Assembly (NCBI GenBank): GCA_026018925.1 | Contig: JAKSZU010000020.1 | Location: 44,498,568 to 44,562,567 of the forward strand | Length of the DNA stretch: 64,000 nt | Reading direction: 5' to 3' | DNA from: Tupaia tana | Lineage: Eukaryota > Chordata > Mammalia > Scandentia > Tupaiidae | Part shown: positions 32,078 through 44,870 of the stretch, one piece after another | Numbering within the stretch: position 1 is the first letter of the stretch | Layout of the letters: the number at the start of each line of letters is the position of its first letter | Made by a program: the position numbers and the translations under genes | The notes under the pieces: model-generated | Databases searched by the model: none | Seen by the model: only the letters and a program-made list of their open reading frames with translations | What the model was told of the DNA's origin: nothing

Positions 32078-33218
32078 AAATGGGTGATCCATGATTTCCT
32101 CATGACTTCTCATAATAGAATTTAAGGTGCAGAAGGAAGTGGAAAAGGACTACAGTCCTAGTTTCCTTGGAAGCTGGCAATAGAACTGAGACAATATGAG
32201 ACAACTGTGGGGAAAGCTACGGTTGAGGATGGACTGGAAGTTCCATCACAACACGTGATGTGTGTGGGTAAGAGCTCCTTCATTTCTGTAGGTGGGATCA
32301 GTGTGTGTTACTGAACAAGAGGAACTGGCCAAGTTCTCTGAAGGAGGGAAGGTGAGCAGATTCACTTGGGGGTGTTTACCAGGCTGTAATTCCTTTCCCC
32401 TAATCCACATGAGTGAGCCATTTCAGTGCTGTTATCCCACCCCTTCTTGGCTATCATTGATTGAGTCACGGTGGACACTTCACTCAGAAGGAACCAATAC
32501 ATTCACTGCACTAAATCAATTGAGTTTCTTCCTTGGGAATTAGGACTCAGAGGTGCTAGTAATAATTCACTGTTGCTAACCTGAGAGGACATGTAGGGGC
32601 ACTCTGGGGAGTGGGGGGTAAGGGGGCGTCTTTGGCTCTGTGTATGGAATATCAGAATATGCACTTCTGTAGAGTGAGAAGAATGACACAGATATGCACA
32701 AAGAGGCAGAGTTAAGAAACCACGAGTATCCTGGGTAGGAAGAAGTGGAAAGGAGATAGAAAAGGAAAGAGTTAGCCTCCTGAGCATTCTACAATAGTTC
32801 TGGCTCTGGTCCTATGCAACACTTCATGCTCTAATTTCCAGGAGATATTTTTAGATTAAATTCAAAAGTTTTATTTTATTTTTACTTGTACTTTGAGTTG
32901 TGTTTGTAACTTCTAATTCAAAGAATTTTGACCAAGGCAGTAAAGTTGTTGATTTTTCTTTTATGGTAGTACTTTGAAAAATACTAACTATCCTGGAAAT
33001 GCCAGGGTTCTTTCTGAAAAGGTGTGTCATTGGTAGGGTTGTAACAGGGTGCTGCTATTGTATTCAGTGAATAAATCAACCTTAAGACCGCTTCAGTCAA
33101 GGGGTCAAGATAGGTTTCAATAACACTTTCTGTTCTGACTGTGATCTGGATGGGTCTTGAGGATATCCTGGCTCTACACCGACCCTGATAGAGCACTGGG
33201 AATTTCAGAACTTCTGGC
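32078..33218. other. unassigned non-coding DNA
   Basis: Slightly less AT-rich than the surroundings, with frames of 83 and 94 codons on opposite strands that have no family resemblance. No repeat recognised. Confidence 0.45.
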
Positions 33219-33233
33219 CCAGTCTCCCATCTT

Positions 33234-33887
33234 TTTTTTTCTTTCTTTATTTTTATTTACATTTTTAATACATTCAATCACATTATTTAGCTTATAAGGT
33301 GATCATTTCAATATGTGAACATTTCTCCCCAGTTGAGTTGATCAAAATATAACAACACTACCTCCCTGTCTCAACAATGCTGTCTTTGTATCCCTCCTCC
33401 AAATGTTTTTCCCCAGGCCCCACTCCTCCACACACACCACATCTGGCATTCACATCCATCTCTTGTGTTTGTACATCCTTTAGCCCGTCAGTTTCAGTTA
33501 TAGAGTGCGGACATTCGGTATATATTAAGTGGGGACATACTGTGTCTCTCCTTCAGAGCCTGGCTTGCTTCACTCAGCAGTAAATCTTCCATATTCCTCC
33601 ATTTTCTGTCAAAAGCCAGGGTTTTGTTGTTCTCAATGGCTGAATAGTATTCCATAGAGTATATGTGGCATAGTTTTTCAATCCATTCAGCCGTATGGGG
33701 ACATTTGGGTTGGTTCCATGTCTTAACAATCGTGAAAAGTGCCGCAATAAACATCGATGTACAAGCACTTTTCCAATGAGGAATTCTTCTGTCCTTTGGG
33801 TAGATGCCAAGAAATGGGATTGCTGGGTCATATGGCAGTTCTATTTGCAGATTTTTGAGGAATCTCCAAATTGTTCTCCACAGTGGT
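33234..33887 (-). mobile_element. 5'-truncated L1 with 15-bp TSD
   Basis: Minus strand. The left end is a T-rich A-tail junction, followed by an L1 3' UTR of about 250 bp and then the C-terminal part of ORF2. CCAGTCTCCCATCTT occurs at 33219-33233 and 33888-33902. It has the ordinary L1 structure with ORF2 at the 3' end, unlike the ORF1-only LINEs in this window. Confidence 0.93.
33494..33887 (-). pseudogene. C-terminal fragment of L1 ORF2
   Basis: The minus frame from 33907 includes LPYDPAIPFLGIYPKD, MFIAALFTIVKTWNQPKCP and YSMEYYSAIENNKTLAF, diagnostic for the C-terminal end of the L1 ORF2 protein (the endonuclease and reverse-transcriptase domains lie upstream and are absent). The frame is open through this fragment, indicating a rather recent insertion. 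The first ten or so codons of the frame belong to the flank. Confidence 0.92.
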
Positions 33888-33902
33888 CCAGTCTCCCATC
33901 TT

Positions 33903-34400
33903 AACACACTGGTAAAGATGAGAACTAGGATATTTTGGATAGGAAGCAGCTGCTGATATAAGAGGAAAAGCTGTCAAGCACACTAACTTCCTAGGAAAAA
34001 TTGAGAAATACACCATTGGGTGACATATTATTCAAACTTCTGAGGATAAAGGAGCTACTATTAATCATCAAACCAGAGCAACACTTATAAAGTGGTACTG
34101 TCTTTGGCAAACAACTATATTGTCACCATATCCCCGGGTGATTTATAGTGATTTACATATATATTTATTTAACGACATCCATAAGAACCAGTACATTTTT
34201 TTTTAATTTGGCAATACTCATTTATTATTGTTGTTTCAAAAACAAATCTCTATTCATTATAGACAAAAATTATAAAATGTAGATATAAAGAAAGAAGGCA
34301 ATAAAAAATAACTTGTCACCCACTTCTCAAGGATAACACTATTAATATTTTGGCATATTTTTAACTTATGTAATAACATATTTATTTTTTTAATAAAAGA
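33903..34400. other. unassigned AT-rich DNA
   Basis: Nothing recognised. Confidence 0.4.
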
Positions 34401-34403
34401 CTG

Positions 34404-34655
34404 GGTCAGCAAGTGGCATAGTGGTTAAGGAACTGAACTCCCACATGGCCGACCACAGTTTGAGTCCCAAATGTGGTAGCTTGAACATACTGGATGTATA
34501 TACGTGCATGCTCCAAATCCTAAGAGTAGTGAAGAAGAAGGAATTGCGGTGTAGCCATCCTCCCTTGGGGGAGGGGGTGATTCTTCGCTTTTTGTCTCTC
34601 TATCTCTGCCTCTCTAACGAGTGCATGTGACTTATAACAAAAATCTCGCAAAATA
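34404..34655 (+). repeat. family A SINE
   Basis: Plus copy with AAAAGAC at both sides. End GACTTATAACAAAAATCTCGC and (AAAT)n tail. Confidence 0.88.
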
Positions 34656-34679
34656 AATGAATAAATAAATAAAAGACCA

Positions 34680-35303
34680 ATTTGTATATACTACTGCATA
34701 AATTGCTTTTTAATGTCCTTTCATGTGAACATGGTGTTTAAAAGCCATTTTCCAAACTGTTTATTATTATGTGTCATAATTCATTTAATAATCCCTATTC
34801 TTGGCCATTTAGACCATCTCCAGTTTTACTAAGTGTGCTTTAAAAGGTCACTGACTCTTCTGCAGTATTTTTTCTTGTGAAACAAATGCGGGAAAGCAGA
34901 GGTGGTTTGTACAGAGCATCATGTCCTTAGAGATCTCTCAGGTTAGAAATGAACTATGGACTGTATACATAACGCTACTGAAACATTTAACTGGTCACCA
35001 AATCAAATGCCAGTGGTTTTGTTTTTTGTTTTTGTGTTCCCTTTGTCTTTCCCTTTATTCTCCTGAAAGACAAAGGGAAGCATTGGGAAGCAGGGACTAT
35101 GTACCCTCTTGTGACACTTGGATGGAATGTGTTGACAGCATTCCTGCTTTCTAAGGACAGATCTTCCCAATGAGGGAGAAGCTGGAGCTGCAAAGAACAC
35201 TGTTGCAAATCAAAACACAAAATGGACAACGTAATTTGTCTTCATATCCATTGAGATTTTCTGTACCATGAAGTGGTCTGGACCTTTGAATGTGTTGTTG
35301 GTT
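34680..35303. other. unassigned non-coding DNA
   Basis: Two short frames overlap at 34921-35229 without family resemblance. Nothing else seen. Confidence 0.4.
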
Positions 35304-35320
35304 AAGATTCTCTATCCCTG

Positions 35321-35505
35321 GGACCAGCAGGTGGCGTGGTGGTTAAGGCACTGGACACTCCCACATGGCCGACCAGGGTTCGAGTCCTGAATCTGGTGGC
35401 TTGCTTTCTCACTTCCTCTCTCTCTCACTCTCACCCTCTGTCTCTCTCTGATCAAACTAAAAAATAAATGAATGAATAAATAAAATAAATAATTATTTTA
35501 AAAAA
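35321..35505 (+). repeat. Short-form SINE with perfect 17-bp TSD
   Basis: Plus short variant, B box GGTTCGAGTCC intact, flanked by AAGATTCTCTATCCCTG at 35304-35320 and 35506-35522. Its good preservation indicates that the short form was itself mobile. Confidence 0.96.
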
Positions 35506-35694
35506 AAGATTCTCTATCCCTGCTCACCTTTGGTACAACACTCTTTTGTATAATTAAAAGTACATTTGAACAGTAATGTTTTCATTACAGAAAATAGAGA
35601 AGTGTATGACAATTATTCAAGCAAAAGAGATAATTGTTTTATTTATAAATAAAGCAAATGTTGGTGTGTTTTTTTCTAGTACTTTCTGCATACA

Positions 35695-35700
35695 CACATA

Positions 35701-35753
<53 letters not shown>

Positions 35754-35757
35754 TATA
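35695..35757. repeat. (GT)n(AT)n microsatellite
   Basis: TGTGTG runs into about 18 AT units. It gives the run of IYIYIY in one frame. Confidence 0.97.
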
Positions 35758-35759
35758 TA

Positions 35760-36595
35760 GGATAGTATACTATTATAAGGGTATGCCTTTTCCTTTTTTT
35801 AACTTGATATTAAATCACTATTATAGAAAAGTCAGGGTCCATATTTTGTGTTCCCTGCTGAATCTCTAGCGTATGGTAGAGTACGTGGCATGCAGTAAAC
35901 TCTGACGAGTATGTGTTCAGTTACTGAATCTTACTATATCTTGTAATTTACTCAACATTCCCCTACTGTACATCATCTCCAGTTTGTCCACTATCGAAAA
36001 TCTCATAATAATGAACTTCGTGTGTAAAGCTTTTTCTTCCTTTCTGGTTTTTCCCTTTATGTTAGATTATCAGATGAAATGATTATATCAAAGATAGTAA
36101 GAAATATTAAGATTGCAATTACATGTTGCCAAACTGCTTTCCAAGTCACACGAACACCAGTAGGATCTAAGAGTAAATGAGAAAACTACAAATTTAAGTA
36201 AGATCTCCACTCCAAAGTTTGGGTCCTTGACACTGTTCTATGCTGTTTCTCCCTTGATCTAGTTAAGTAATTGGTTGAACAAGGGTAATGTAAAGATTCT
36301 GATTAGTTAATTCTGATGAATTCCAATTAATTAACTTATCAAGTTAGTCATTCTAGCACACACAAAAAGGGTTTGGTAGGACTTTAACTTAGTAAAGTCA
36401 TTCTAATGCATTCTGGAGGGTTATCATTAGGTCCAAACGGCAACTTTGTGTGAATTAGAAAAAGATGCTTCTTCTCTAAGATATTCTAATGCCATGTGCT
36501 AGAAAATTAGCTTAATAAATACATAAATCTATTACTACAGAGTTACGAATTGTATGCTCTGGAGCCATAAGGCAAAAAACTTGGACCCTTTTCTT
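35760..36595. other. unassigned AT-rich DNA
   Basis: Nothing recognised. Confidence 0.4.
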
Positions 36596-36599
36596 TTTT

Positions 36600-36642
36600 T
36601 GTTAATTTTGCTACAGGGTGTGTGTGCTTTCCAGAGAGATGA

Positions 36643-36681
<39 letters not shown>

Positions 36682-36888
36682 AAAGTGAGAAAGTTCTCCC
36701 TAGGGGAGATGACCAACCACAGTCCCAGTCCTTTCTCCATTGTTCTCTCGGGATTTTGGACACACACACACACACACACACACACACCCCTTTGGCATGT
36801 TTTTCAAGCCACCAAGTCCAGGATTCAAACTGTGTAGCTGATCATTTGGGATTTGGCCACCGTAACCACCATGCCACTGGATGGCCTT
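36600..36888 (-). repeat. family A SINE with two internal CA expansions
   Basis: Minus copy in which (CA)n tracts have grown at two different places: 36646-36679, within the normally AG-rich block, and 36760-36787, at the CACGCACGCACA block. Head ends CCACTGGATGGCC. Confidence 0.88.
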
Positions 36889-37139
36889 ATTTTCTAAGTG
36901 TTTTGGAACCTTTTGTTTAATCTAGTTTAGAATTTTATAAGGATATTATGTAAAGCTAACAAAACTATATTTCTTGGAAGCCTCTTTCTGAAAATAATAA
37001 TTTTCATCCTTCTTTTATTTTAATCTCCTGACTCATTTCCAGTTCTCTTTGTTTGTGTAACGTTTCCAGTGTTTTTTCAGTCTCATCTACAAATTCTGAT
37101 CAGGGATCACAAATCCTCTCAGCTTAGAGAGTGATGGTG

Positions 37140-37331
37140 AAAATAAAATTAATCTTATTTTAAAAATATATTATTTAATTTTATCATTATCATTTAATTT
37201 GTTAAGGACACATGCACTCACCAGAGAGAGATAGATAAAGAAAGACAGAGAGAGTGAGAAAGCAAGTCACCAGGTCTGGGACTAAAACTGTGGTCAGCCA
37301 TGTGAGAGTCCTTAACCACCATACCACCTAC
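37140..37331 (-). repeat. Short-form family A SINE
   Basis: Minus short variant: AATTTGTTAAGGACACATGC, GAGAAAGCAAGTCACC, end ACCATACCACCTAC. Confidence 0.82.
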
Positions 37332-37339
37332 AAAATGAC

Positions 37340-37690
37340 TCCAAATACTTATACTGTAGTTCAGATGTGCCCCCAAATTCAGGTGTTGGAAGTTGATTGT
37401 ATTGTAAAGATGTTAAGTGAAAATTTAGTTCCTTTATGGTGTCCCAAGGTGGAGCTTTTGGTTTCCATAATGTCATTAGGACAGTGCTCCTATTCTGTTG
37501 GGTGTACAAGCAGAGGGAATGAAATTACAATGGCAGAAAGAAATCCACAGATACAGGCCATGCTCTGCTCTGCTAGAAGTTCTGTCTTCTGTCATTTTGC
37601 GATTCCTTTGGACTTTCTAGCCACTAGAATCTTTATAAATCACCCAATGTCAGGCATTTCTGTTAGTAATGCAAAAATAGATGAAGACAA
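37340..37690 (+). mobile_element. MLT1-like MaLR LTR
   Basis: TAGTTCAGATGTGCCCCCAAAT near the start and CTTTATAAATCACCCAATGTC, AGGCATTTCTGTTAGTAATGC at the end follow the MLT1 LTR order. The 147-codon frame over this region is chance. Confidence 0.65.
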
Positions 37691-37816
37691 TTTATAAATG
37701 ATATTTTGAATATACAGAAAAGCAAATTTTATGAATATATTTTTATTTGAAACACTTTTAAGAACAGATTTACTAGAAAATTATTAAAGTTCTATTTCTA
37801 AAGTTCTATTTCTCTA

Positions 37817-38970
<1,154 letters not shown>

Positions 38971-38989
38971 TGTTTTATTTCTCTAATAT

Positions 38990-39720
38990 ATGGTCAGATA
39001 ATTTTTATTGTCCATCTGACAATTTGGTCCTTTCTAGGATGAGTTCACATCAATTTTAAAGCATATTGTTATTCAACCTTGACATCTCAACTTTTAAATG
39101 TAAACTTATGATTATAAGATGAGAGTATTTACAGAATATTATTATTACTGCTATAAAAATTCTATAAATATCATAATATCAGCAGCCTGACAAATTAAAC
39201 TATTGTGAAGACATCTGCACATTTATTTTTAATTATTGAAATATTATTAAAGTATTTACATACTGAGAGAAAAATTTTAAAGAGCATACTTTAATTCAAA
39301 AAATATCTTGGATCTTTTTTCTGTAGTAGATGCTCCAGGATACATTTCATTGAAAACAGTATTTTCTCTTTTTTGTTCTGCTGCTGCCATCTAGAGTAAA
39401 AGTGAAGCAAAGGACGTGGACTTTAAATAAGCCAGGTTCAGCTGGGAACAGGGAATAAGGGCACTTCTCAGAGAGCGTATTTGGAGTGGTACTCCTCCAC
39501 GTATTTATGAATCTAGATACATCCATAACCTTTCCCAGGCCCACCTGTGACTAGTTAGTGTTTGTCTTGAGTAGTCTGTCTTCTACTTTGCTCCATTTTC
39601 TGTTACTTTGTAGCATCACCTCAGAGCTAATGGGTCTGAAGATGCTTTGTTTTTCTCATCAAAATATGCTTTCTGGGCAGAATCTGATAAACACGTTCAT
39701 ACTCAAGTATAAAAGATAAA
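38990..39720. other. unassigned AT-rich DNA
   Basis: Nothing recognised. Confidence 0.4.
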
Positions 39721-39721
39721 C

Positions 39722-39892
39722 AAGGGACTAGATAGAGGTGCAGACGTAAAAGGGAATGTGGAGACCACCTCTGAGTACACTGGGCAGGCATATGCTGGCG
39801 ATTGGGGCTGGATGAAGCCGGGGAGTAAGTTTCTATGTCAAGACCCTGGTGGGGGTGCTGTCTTTCTTGCTCACGAAAGAAAATATAATCTT
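39722..39892 (+). repeat. SINE family C
   Basis: Head GGGACTAGATAGAGGTGCAGA, GGCTGGATGAAGCCGGGGAG, GTCAAGACCCTGGTGGGGGTG, end TCTTGCTCACGAAAGAAAAT. Same organisation as 22772-22960. Confidence 0.6.
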
Positions 39893-40735
39893 TGAGGGGA
39901 ATAATAATAATATAAAAAAGAGCAAACTAGGTGTGTGAACTCTTTTAGAGGATATTTCAGACTCAGTGAACCTATAAACAGAAGTCCTGTCTATTCTACG
40001 CAGGGACATGTCAATTGAATGCGCTCATCCCCTAGCAGTAGCAAAATTAAACACGAGAATTTGTCTTGGTTGGGTGCTTCATGTCTGGGTCAGGAAGACA
40101 TGGCCCGTGATGCCATGTGAGGCTGCATTATCAATGTACAAAAAGATTGCTGCAGAGGTCCTCTCTCGAGTTTGATGTTCTCCCGCTGCACCTAGAGCCT
40201 GATCTACAAGGACACCCGTATCATTTTATATCAACTGTCTAATTGTCTGTCTACTCCATTAGGTCAGAAGTTTTCCAAGGGAAGAAACTATTTGTTATAG
40301 CCATTATGTGGAGGAGACAGTTCATAAATGTTTCTTAAAGAATGAATAAAAATATTGTATTTAAAAGCAGATATGAGTTTTTCCTTAAATTATTCTTAAA
40401 ATAATTTAACATGAAGTATTACTGTAATATACTTTCAGGCTAATAGAGCAATAGACAGTTCAAACTGTTTCATAGTTATAAGACTTGAATTCGCTTCCAT
40501 TACTGTCATCAACATCACTTATGCTATAGCTATCATTAGCATGTTTGAGCAAGCCATGATAAATTCCCAAAATGCAGGCAAGCCACCAGCTTTAAAGCTG
40601 TGATATCTTTATTCTTAGCATGGACTAGCTAAGTATATGACCAGTTAGAGAATAACTGCATAGCTAAATAATCAATCAAGTGAAGCAAATAGTATAACAA
40701 TGAATAAAAAAAGCAAAAACAGAAGTTAAAAAGCC
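39893..40735. other. unassigned non-coding DNA
   Basis: Nothing recognised. Confidence 0.4.
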
Positions 40736-40737
40736 AG

Positions 40738-40990
40738 GACAGGCCTCACCACTGTCACAGCAGTAACAGGAGCACCCTGAAGGTTATATGCCATTTAGCC
40801 AACCATGGTTTTGAATTTCTGGGTCAGCATGAAAACACATCAAGCATGCTCATGTGCAGGTGCCCAGAATCCTGAGGACTGGAGGGCTGGGAGAGGGGAC
40901 CACAGCATGACGAGATCCTGTCATCAAGGTGCTTCTCTCTCACTCTCTCATGAGCACACATGCACTCTCTTTCTAAAAAAAAAGGAAAAG
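40738..40990 (+). repeat. SINE related to family B
   Basis: GGTGCCCAGAATCCTGAGGAC, CCACAGCATGACGAGATCCTG, then CTCTCATGAGCACACATGC and an A-rich tail, parallel to the 3' half of family B. Confidence 0.55.
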
Positions 40991-41560
40991 AAAGAAAAAA
41001 AACAAGTAAATCAAGGTAAATCTATACTTTAAAAAAAATCCCAACAACTGTCAGTATTTATTATTACTGATAGAAGACTGTGGAATAGGCCGTGATGTTG
41101 ATAGAACAAACATGCCCATGGCATGGAGACCTGGGGCTGGCTGCAGATGAGCTCAATGGCAATCAGGTCCATGTAACCAGAGTGGTTCCGTAGAACTTAC
41201 TAATCGTCACACAGGGATGACAATGTTCATCATAACATAATCTTTGAGTATGAGGTACCGTTAGGAAAAAAAGTCCAACTGGTTTGGATTTACTAATAGC
41301 TAAAAAAGTCTTCACATTAATCTTGAGGGCACCAATTTAAATGAAATACCATCACAAACACTTCTTTCCTTCATTCTTCTCTTTCTTCCTTTCTTCTTTT
41401 TTCTTTCTTTCAAATAACTATGAAATTATTATTTCTGTACAGGATTATTGTTTCTGTCTTAACCTACTCTAGTAAAGACTTGTAACACCAGTATTCCATC
41501 TTGTTCTCACCTTCACTATTTTTAAGGATGACCACAAACACCTACTGTCTATTCTTTTTA
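40991..41560. other. unassigned non-coding DNA
   Basis: Contains a (CTTT)n-like pyrimidine tract at 41360-41412. Otherwise nothing recognised. Confidence 0.4.
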
Positions 41561-41561
41561 A

Positions 41562-41706
41562 AAATTATTATTATTTTTAAAAATTTGACCAGAGAGAGGC
41601 TGAGAGAGAGGGTAAGTGAGAAAGCAAGCCACCAGATTCAGGACTTAAACTGTGGTAGACTATGTGGGAGTCCAGTGCCTTAATTACCACTCCACCTGCT
41701 GGCTCC
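41562..41706 (-). repeat. Short-form family A SINE
   Basis: Minus short variant lacking the CCTATAG end: AATTTGACCAGAGAGAGG, GTGAGAAAGCAAGCCACC, end CCACCTGCTGGCTCC. Confidence 0.84.
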
Positions 41707-41714
41707 TGTCTATT

Positions 41715-41925
41715 CTCTCTCTCTCTCTCTTTTAAGTTTGTTTATTCCATGAAAGAAAGAGAGAGAAACAGAGAGAGAGAAAGGGAGAGACAGGCACTGC
41801 CAGCAGGGTCCTCATGCTGTGATCCACCTCAGCCAGTCTGGATCACTTGCCCCTGGCTTTCACAGGGAGGTCTCAGGACACAAGCCAGGACCTTCCCATA
41901 TGTGTCTATTCGTACCACCCTATTG
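41715..41925 (-). repeat. SINE family D
   Basis: TTTATTCCATGAAAGAAAGAG, GCTGTGATCCACCTCAGCC, AGTCTGGATCACTTG, ACACAAGCCAGGACCTTCCC. The same order as 19650-19882, inserted next to the previous SINE. Confidence 0.6.
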
Positions 41926-42278
41926 TTTATTCTTTATTTTCATCTTACTTGACTTCTCACCATATTTGAAACTGTTGATTATTCCCATCTTATTGAATAA
42001 AGCTTCTCCTGTAGTCTCTTGCTATGGCACATACACTTTATTTTCTTACTCATTCAGTGGCTAGTCCTTCTTTACCAGACTTGTAAATGTTGTAGTGTTC
42101 CAGGGCTCTGACCACAGTCCCTTCCTTCCTTTTAGCTTGACTATCTCCTGAGGTAATTCCATCTAGCCCAAAGGCTTTAAATACTATCAATATTCTGACA
42201 GCTCTCAAATTTTATTTATTTATTTATGTCTTAGTTACAAAAATTTTCACTTTTCTTAAGTAATAAAGTCATTCTTTT
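41926..42278. other. unassigned non-coding DNA
   Basis: Nothing recognised. Confidence 0.4.
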
Positions 42279-42280
42279 TT

Positions 42281-42525
42281 GGGCCAGCAGGTAGGGTGGA
42301 GGTTAAGGTGCTAGATTTTCACATGGTCTACTGTGAAATTTGAGTTCCAGATCCAGTAACTTGAAAATCATGCTCCGCATGTGTGTGTGCATGTCCAAAA
42401 GTTCTAGGAGGAGAATGGAGGAGAAGGGATTGTAGTGTTCCCATCTCCCTGGGGATTGATTTATCACTTTCCTTCTTTGTCTCTCTCTGGTGAGTGCACA
42501 CACCCTATGGTAGAAACCTAATAAG
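42281..42525 (+). repeat. family A SINE
   Basis: Plus copy: GGGCCAGCAGGTAGGGTGG, end ACCCTATGGTAGAAACC. Confidence 0.88.
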
Positions 42526-42773
42526 AAGTTATTCTCCTCATTTCTTGCATTTTGGGAATAAATACAACTTAGAAATTATAAATTATCCTTTGTATAAATT
42601 GCTGGATTCAGCTTCCTAATATTTAGTTTAGTGATTTTACATCTATCATATGTGATAGAATATAAGATGCCATTATTTTATGCACTATGAAAGAACAAAA
42701 AATGCTGTCAACTAAACTATTACTGAATATTTTTTATCCCATTGATTAATTTAAAAAAACTTTAAATTATGTA

Positions 42774-42960
42774 TTACTATTTTATTCATGATAGAGCATG
42801 TGCAGCGGCATGAGAGTGAGAGAGAGAGAGAGAAATGCCCTCCGCTGGGATTGGTCGTGCCGCAATCCCCCTCCTCTAGTTCTCAGCACACACCCAGAAG
42901 TTTTCAGGTCTACTGGGTCAGGATCTTGAACGATGGTCAGCATGTGACTGCTGGCCCCAC
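42774..42960 (-). repeat. SINE of family B or C (minus)
   Basis: TTTATTCATGATAGAGCATGTG, AG-rich block, GGATTGGTCGTGCCGCAATCC, head region ending GACTGCTGGCCCC. Confidence 0.6.
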
Positions 42961-43843
42961 AGTCCAGTATGCTACTGGGTGCAGCACAGGTGCTGATTTT
43001 TTATTTTATGTTTCTTTAAATAGCTTTTGCAGGCTTTATCTAAACACAGATTATTATATATCACTGTTTGTACACAGGGAAAAAAAGTTAGCAAAGAAAA
43101 TGTATTAAGATACTCATGAAATGTTTTCATAGCTCCTATCACAACTGTATACATTAATTTAAAAAATACACCTTGTCAATGGCACCCACTATATTTCACC
43201 AAATCGAACACCATTAATTTCCTGGAGAAAAGCTCTATCCCTTCAAATTGGGTTTGCTTTTGCCTCTGTCATTGTGAGGACAGGAATTGGTTTTTCTCAG
43301 ATGCTTGATGAATATTTATTTAGAATCTTACTTTAGTTTCTCACTTGTTTCATCTGTGAATGCTGTGTGTCTCTTTTTCGAACTTTAACCCAACTGTAGT
43401 GATCAGTGGGGAGAGGTGGTATGTTGTAGACAGAGTGGAGTATCCTAGGTGCAGGGGCTATTCAGACCTCCAGAGACTGGCCATCCGCACTGGGCACCAG
43501 CTTGACTCTGGAATAAGGGCTCCGCTCTCATTGCTCTTCTCCGAGGCCTGAGCCCTCAGGTGCTCTGCATTAGATAAGTGGGGGCAGGGTAGTAAAATCA
43601 GACCCAGCAGGCTGCTCTTTCTGTGGATTTCCAGATAATCACCTAGTAGTTTTTCTAAGTTCTTCTAGCTCTGGCATATGCTACTTCCATCTTGAAGTAC
43701 CATTTAAGCTGCTTCTTTTTAACTTCTGTCTATTTGGGCTGTGATTTCTCCTTCATGACATTTGCCTCCCATGTTTTGGGAATTTCATATGCTTTCTAGA
43801 CCAACATGAACATCTTTTATTATTATCCGAGGCTTTTGTGAGA
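42961..43843. other. unassigned non-coding DNA
   Basis: Contains a higher-GC stretch at 43380-43620 with a 63-codon frame. I recognise neither gene nor repeat there. Confidence 0.4.
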
Positions 43844-43844
43844 T

Positions 43845-43989
43845 ATTTATTTATTTATATTTGTTATTATTCTTTTTATTTATGATAGAGTATATATGTG
43901 TACATGCCAGAGTAAGAGAGTGCGGGAGAGAGAAGCAACCCTGAAAGGTCTGGTCGTGTTGCTCTTCCCATCTTCCAGTTCTCCAGCCC
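43845..43989 (-). repeat. SINE fragment (family B or C) truncated by a LINE
   Basis: TTTATTTATGATAGAGTATAT, GAGAGTGCGGGAGAGAG, TCTGGTCGTGTTGC. The head is missing where the ORF1-only LINE joins. Confidence 0.5.
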
Positions 43990-44870
43990 TTTGGATTTAT
44001 TTAAAATTAATTTATTTACAGTCATTCAGTGTATCATCAGTACAATATACAAAATGAGATTTTCATCCAGAATACATTATATATTGACTCAATCAAGGAT
44101 ATCACCATACATGTTATCATCAACAAATAATTTTCTATTTCTTGGTTCTCATATATATTTTGCTCCCACCCCCCTTGATTCCCTATCTTTCACCCTCTGC
44201 CATTTCCCCTGCTTCTCTCACCCTGTCTCCAATATTACAGTTGTTTCCCATGCCTTTTTTCACATTTTATTGATTCACTAAAGATATTAATTAACTAAAA
44301 AACTTTCAATAGCAAGCACAGCTAATATATACATACCTATGAACACATGTCTGATTTTAGGTGTAAACCTTGGTGAGTAAAGTAAACATACTATAAAGTA
44401 GCACCTAGCTGGGGTTACATAGCTCACTGCAGTCATTAAATAGGTATTAATAAGTATTTTAATGCATTTTTAATTAAAAAAACAGTTTTAATTTTAATAG
44501 ACCAAAATCAAGAAATGTTAAGAGAAATTTGCTCAAAACTTAAATCCAAAATAAAGGTTAGGATTTAGTTCAAATAGTAGATAGATGAAACTATCGACAA
44601 GTTCAAAAAACCCTTAGCTATGGAAATCAAAGCATCGAAGAAAATCAGTAATGTTTAGTCTAAAGTAAAAATATTCTATTTCACTAGTTCAGACTCACAT
44701 AATAAATCTCTCCTCTATTGAATTTGCAGTGTTACTGTGGACTGATATTTCCATTTAAACTCTGGAAGTTAACATTCAACTCCGGACTTGTCCCAACCAT
44801 TAGGCTGGACATTTTCTTTGTTGTTTTTGTACTCTTATTTCTGTGTGTCTGACTTCAGTGTTCCTGGTAT

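Noticed and set aside
33494-33907. 137-codon minus-strand frame as a host gene
   Set aside because: It is the C terminus of L1 ORF2 with a few flank-derived codons.
37254-37697. 147-codon frame as a gene
   Set aside because: It crosses a SINE end and an MLT1-like LTR with no protein resemblance.
43360-43551. 63-codon frame in a higher-GC patch
   Set aside because: No family resemblance, no splice or polyadenylation context, and length compatible with chance.
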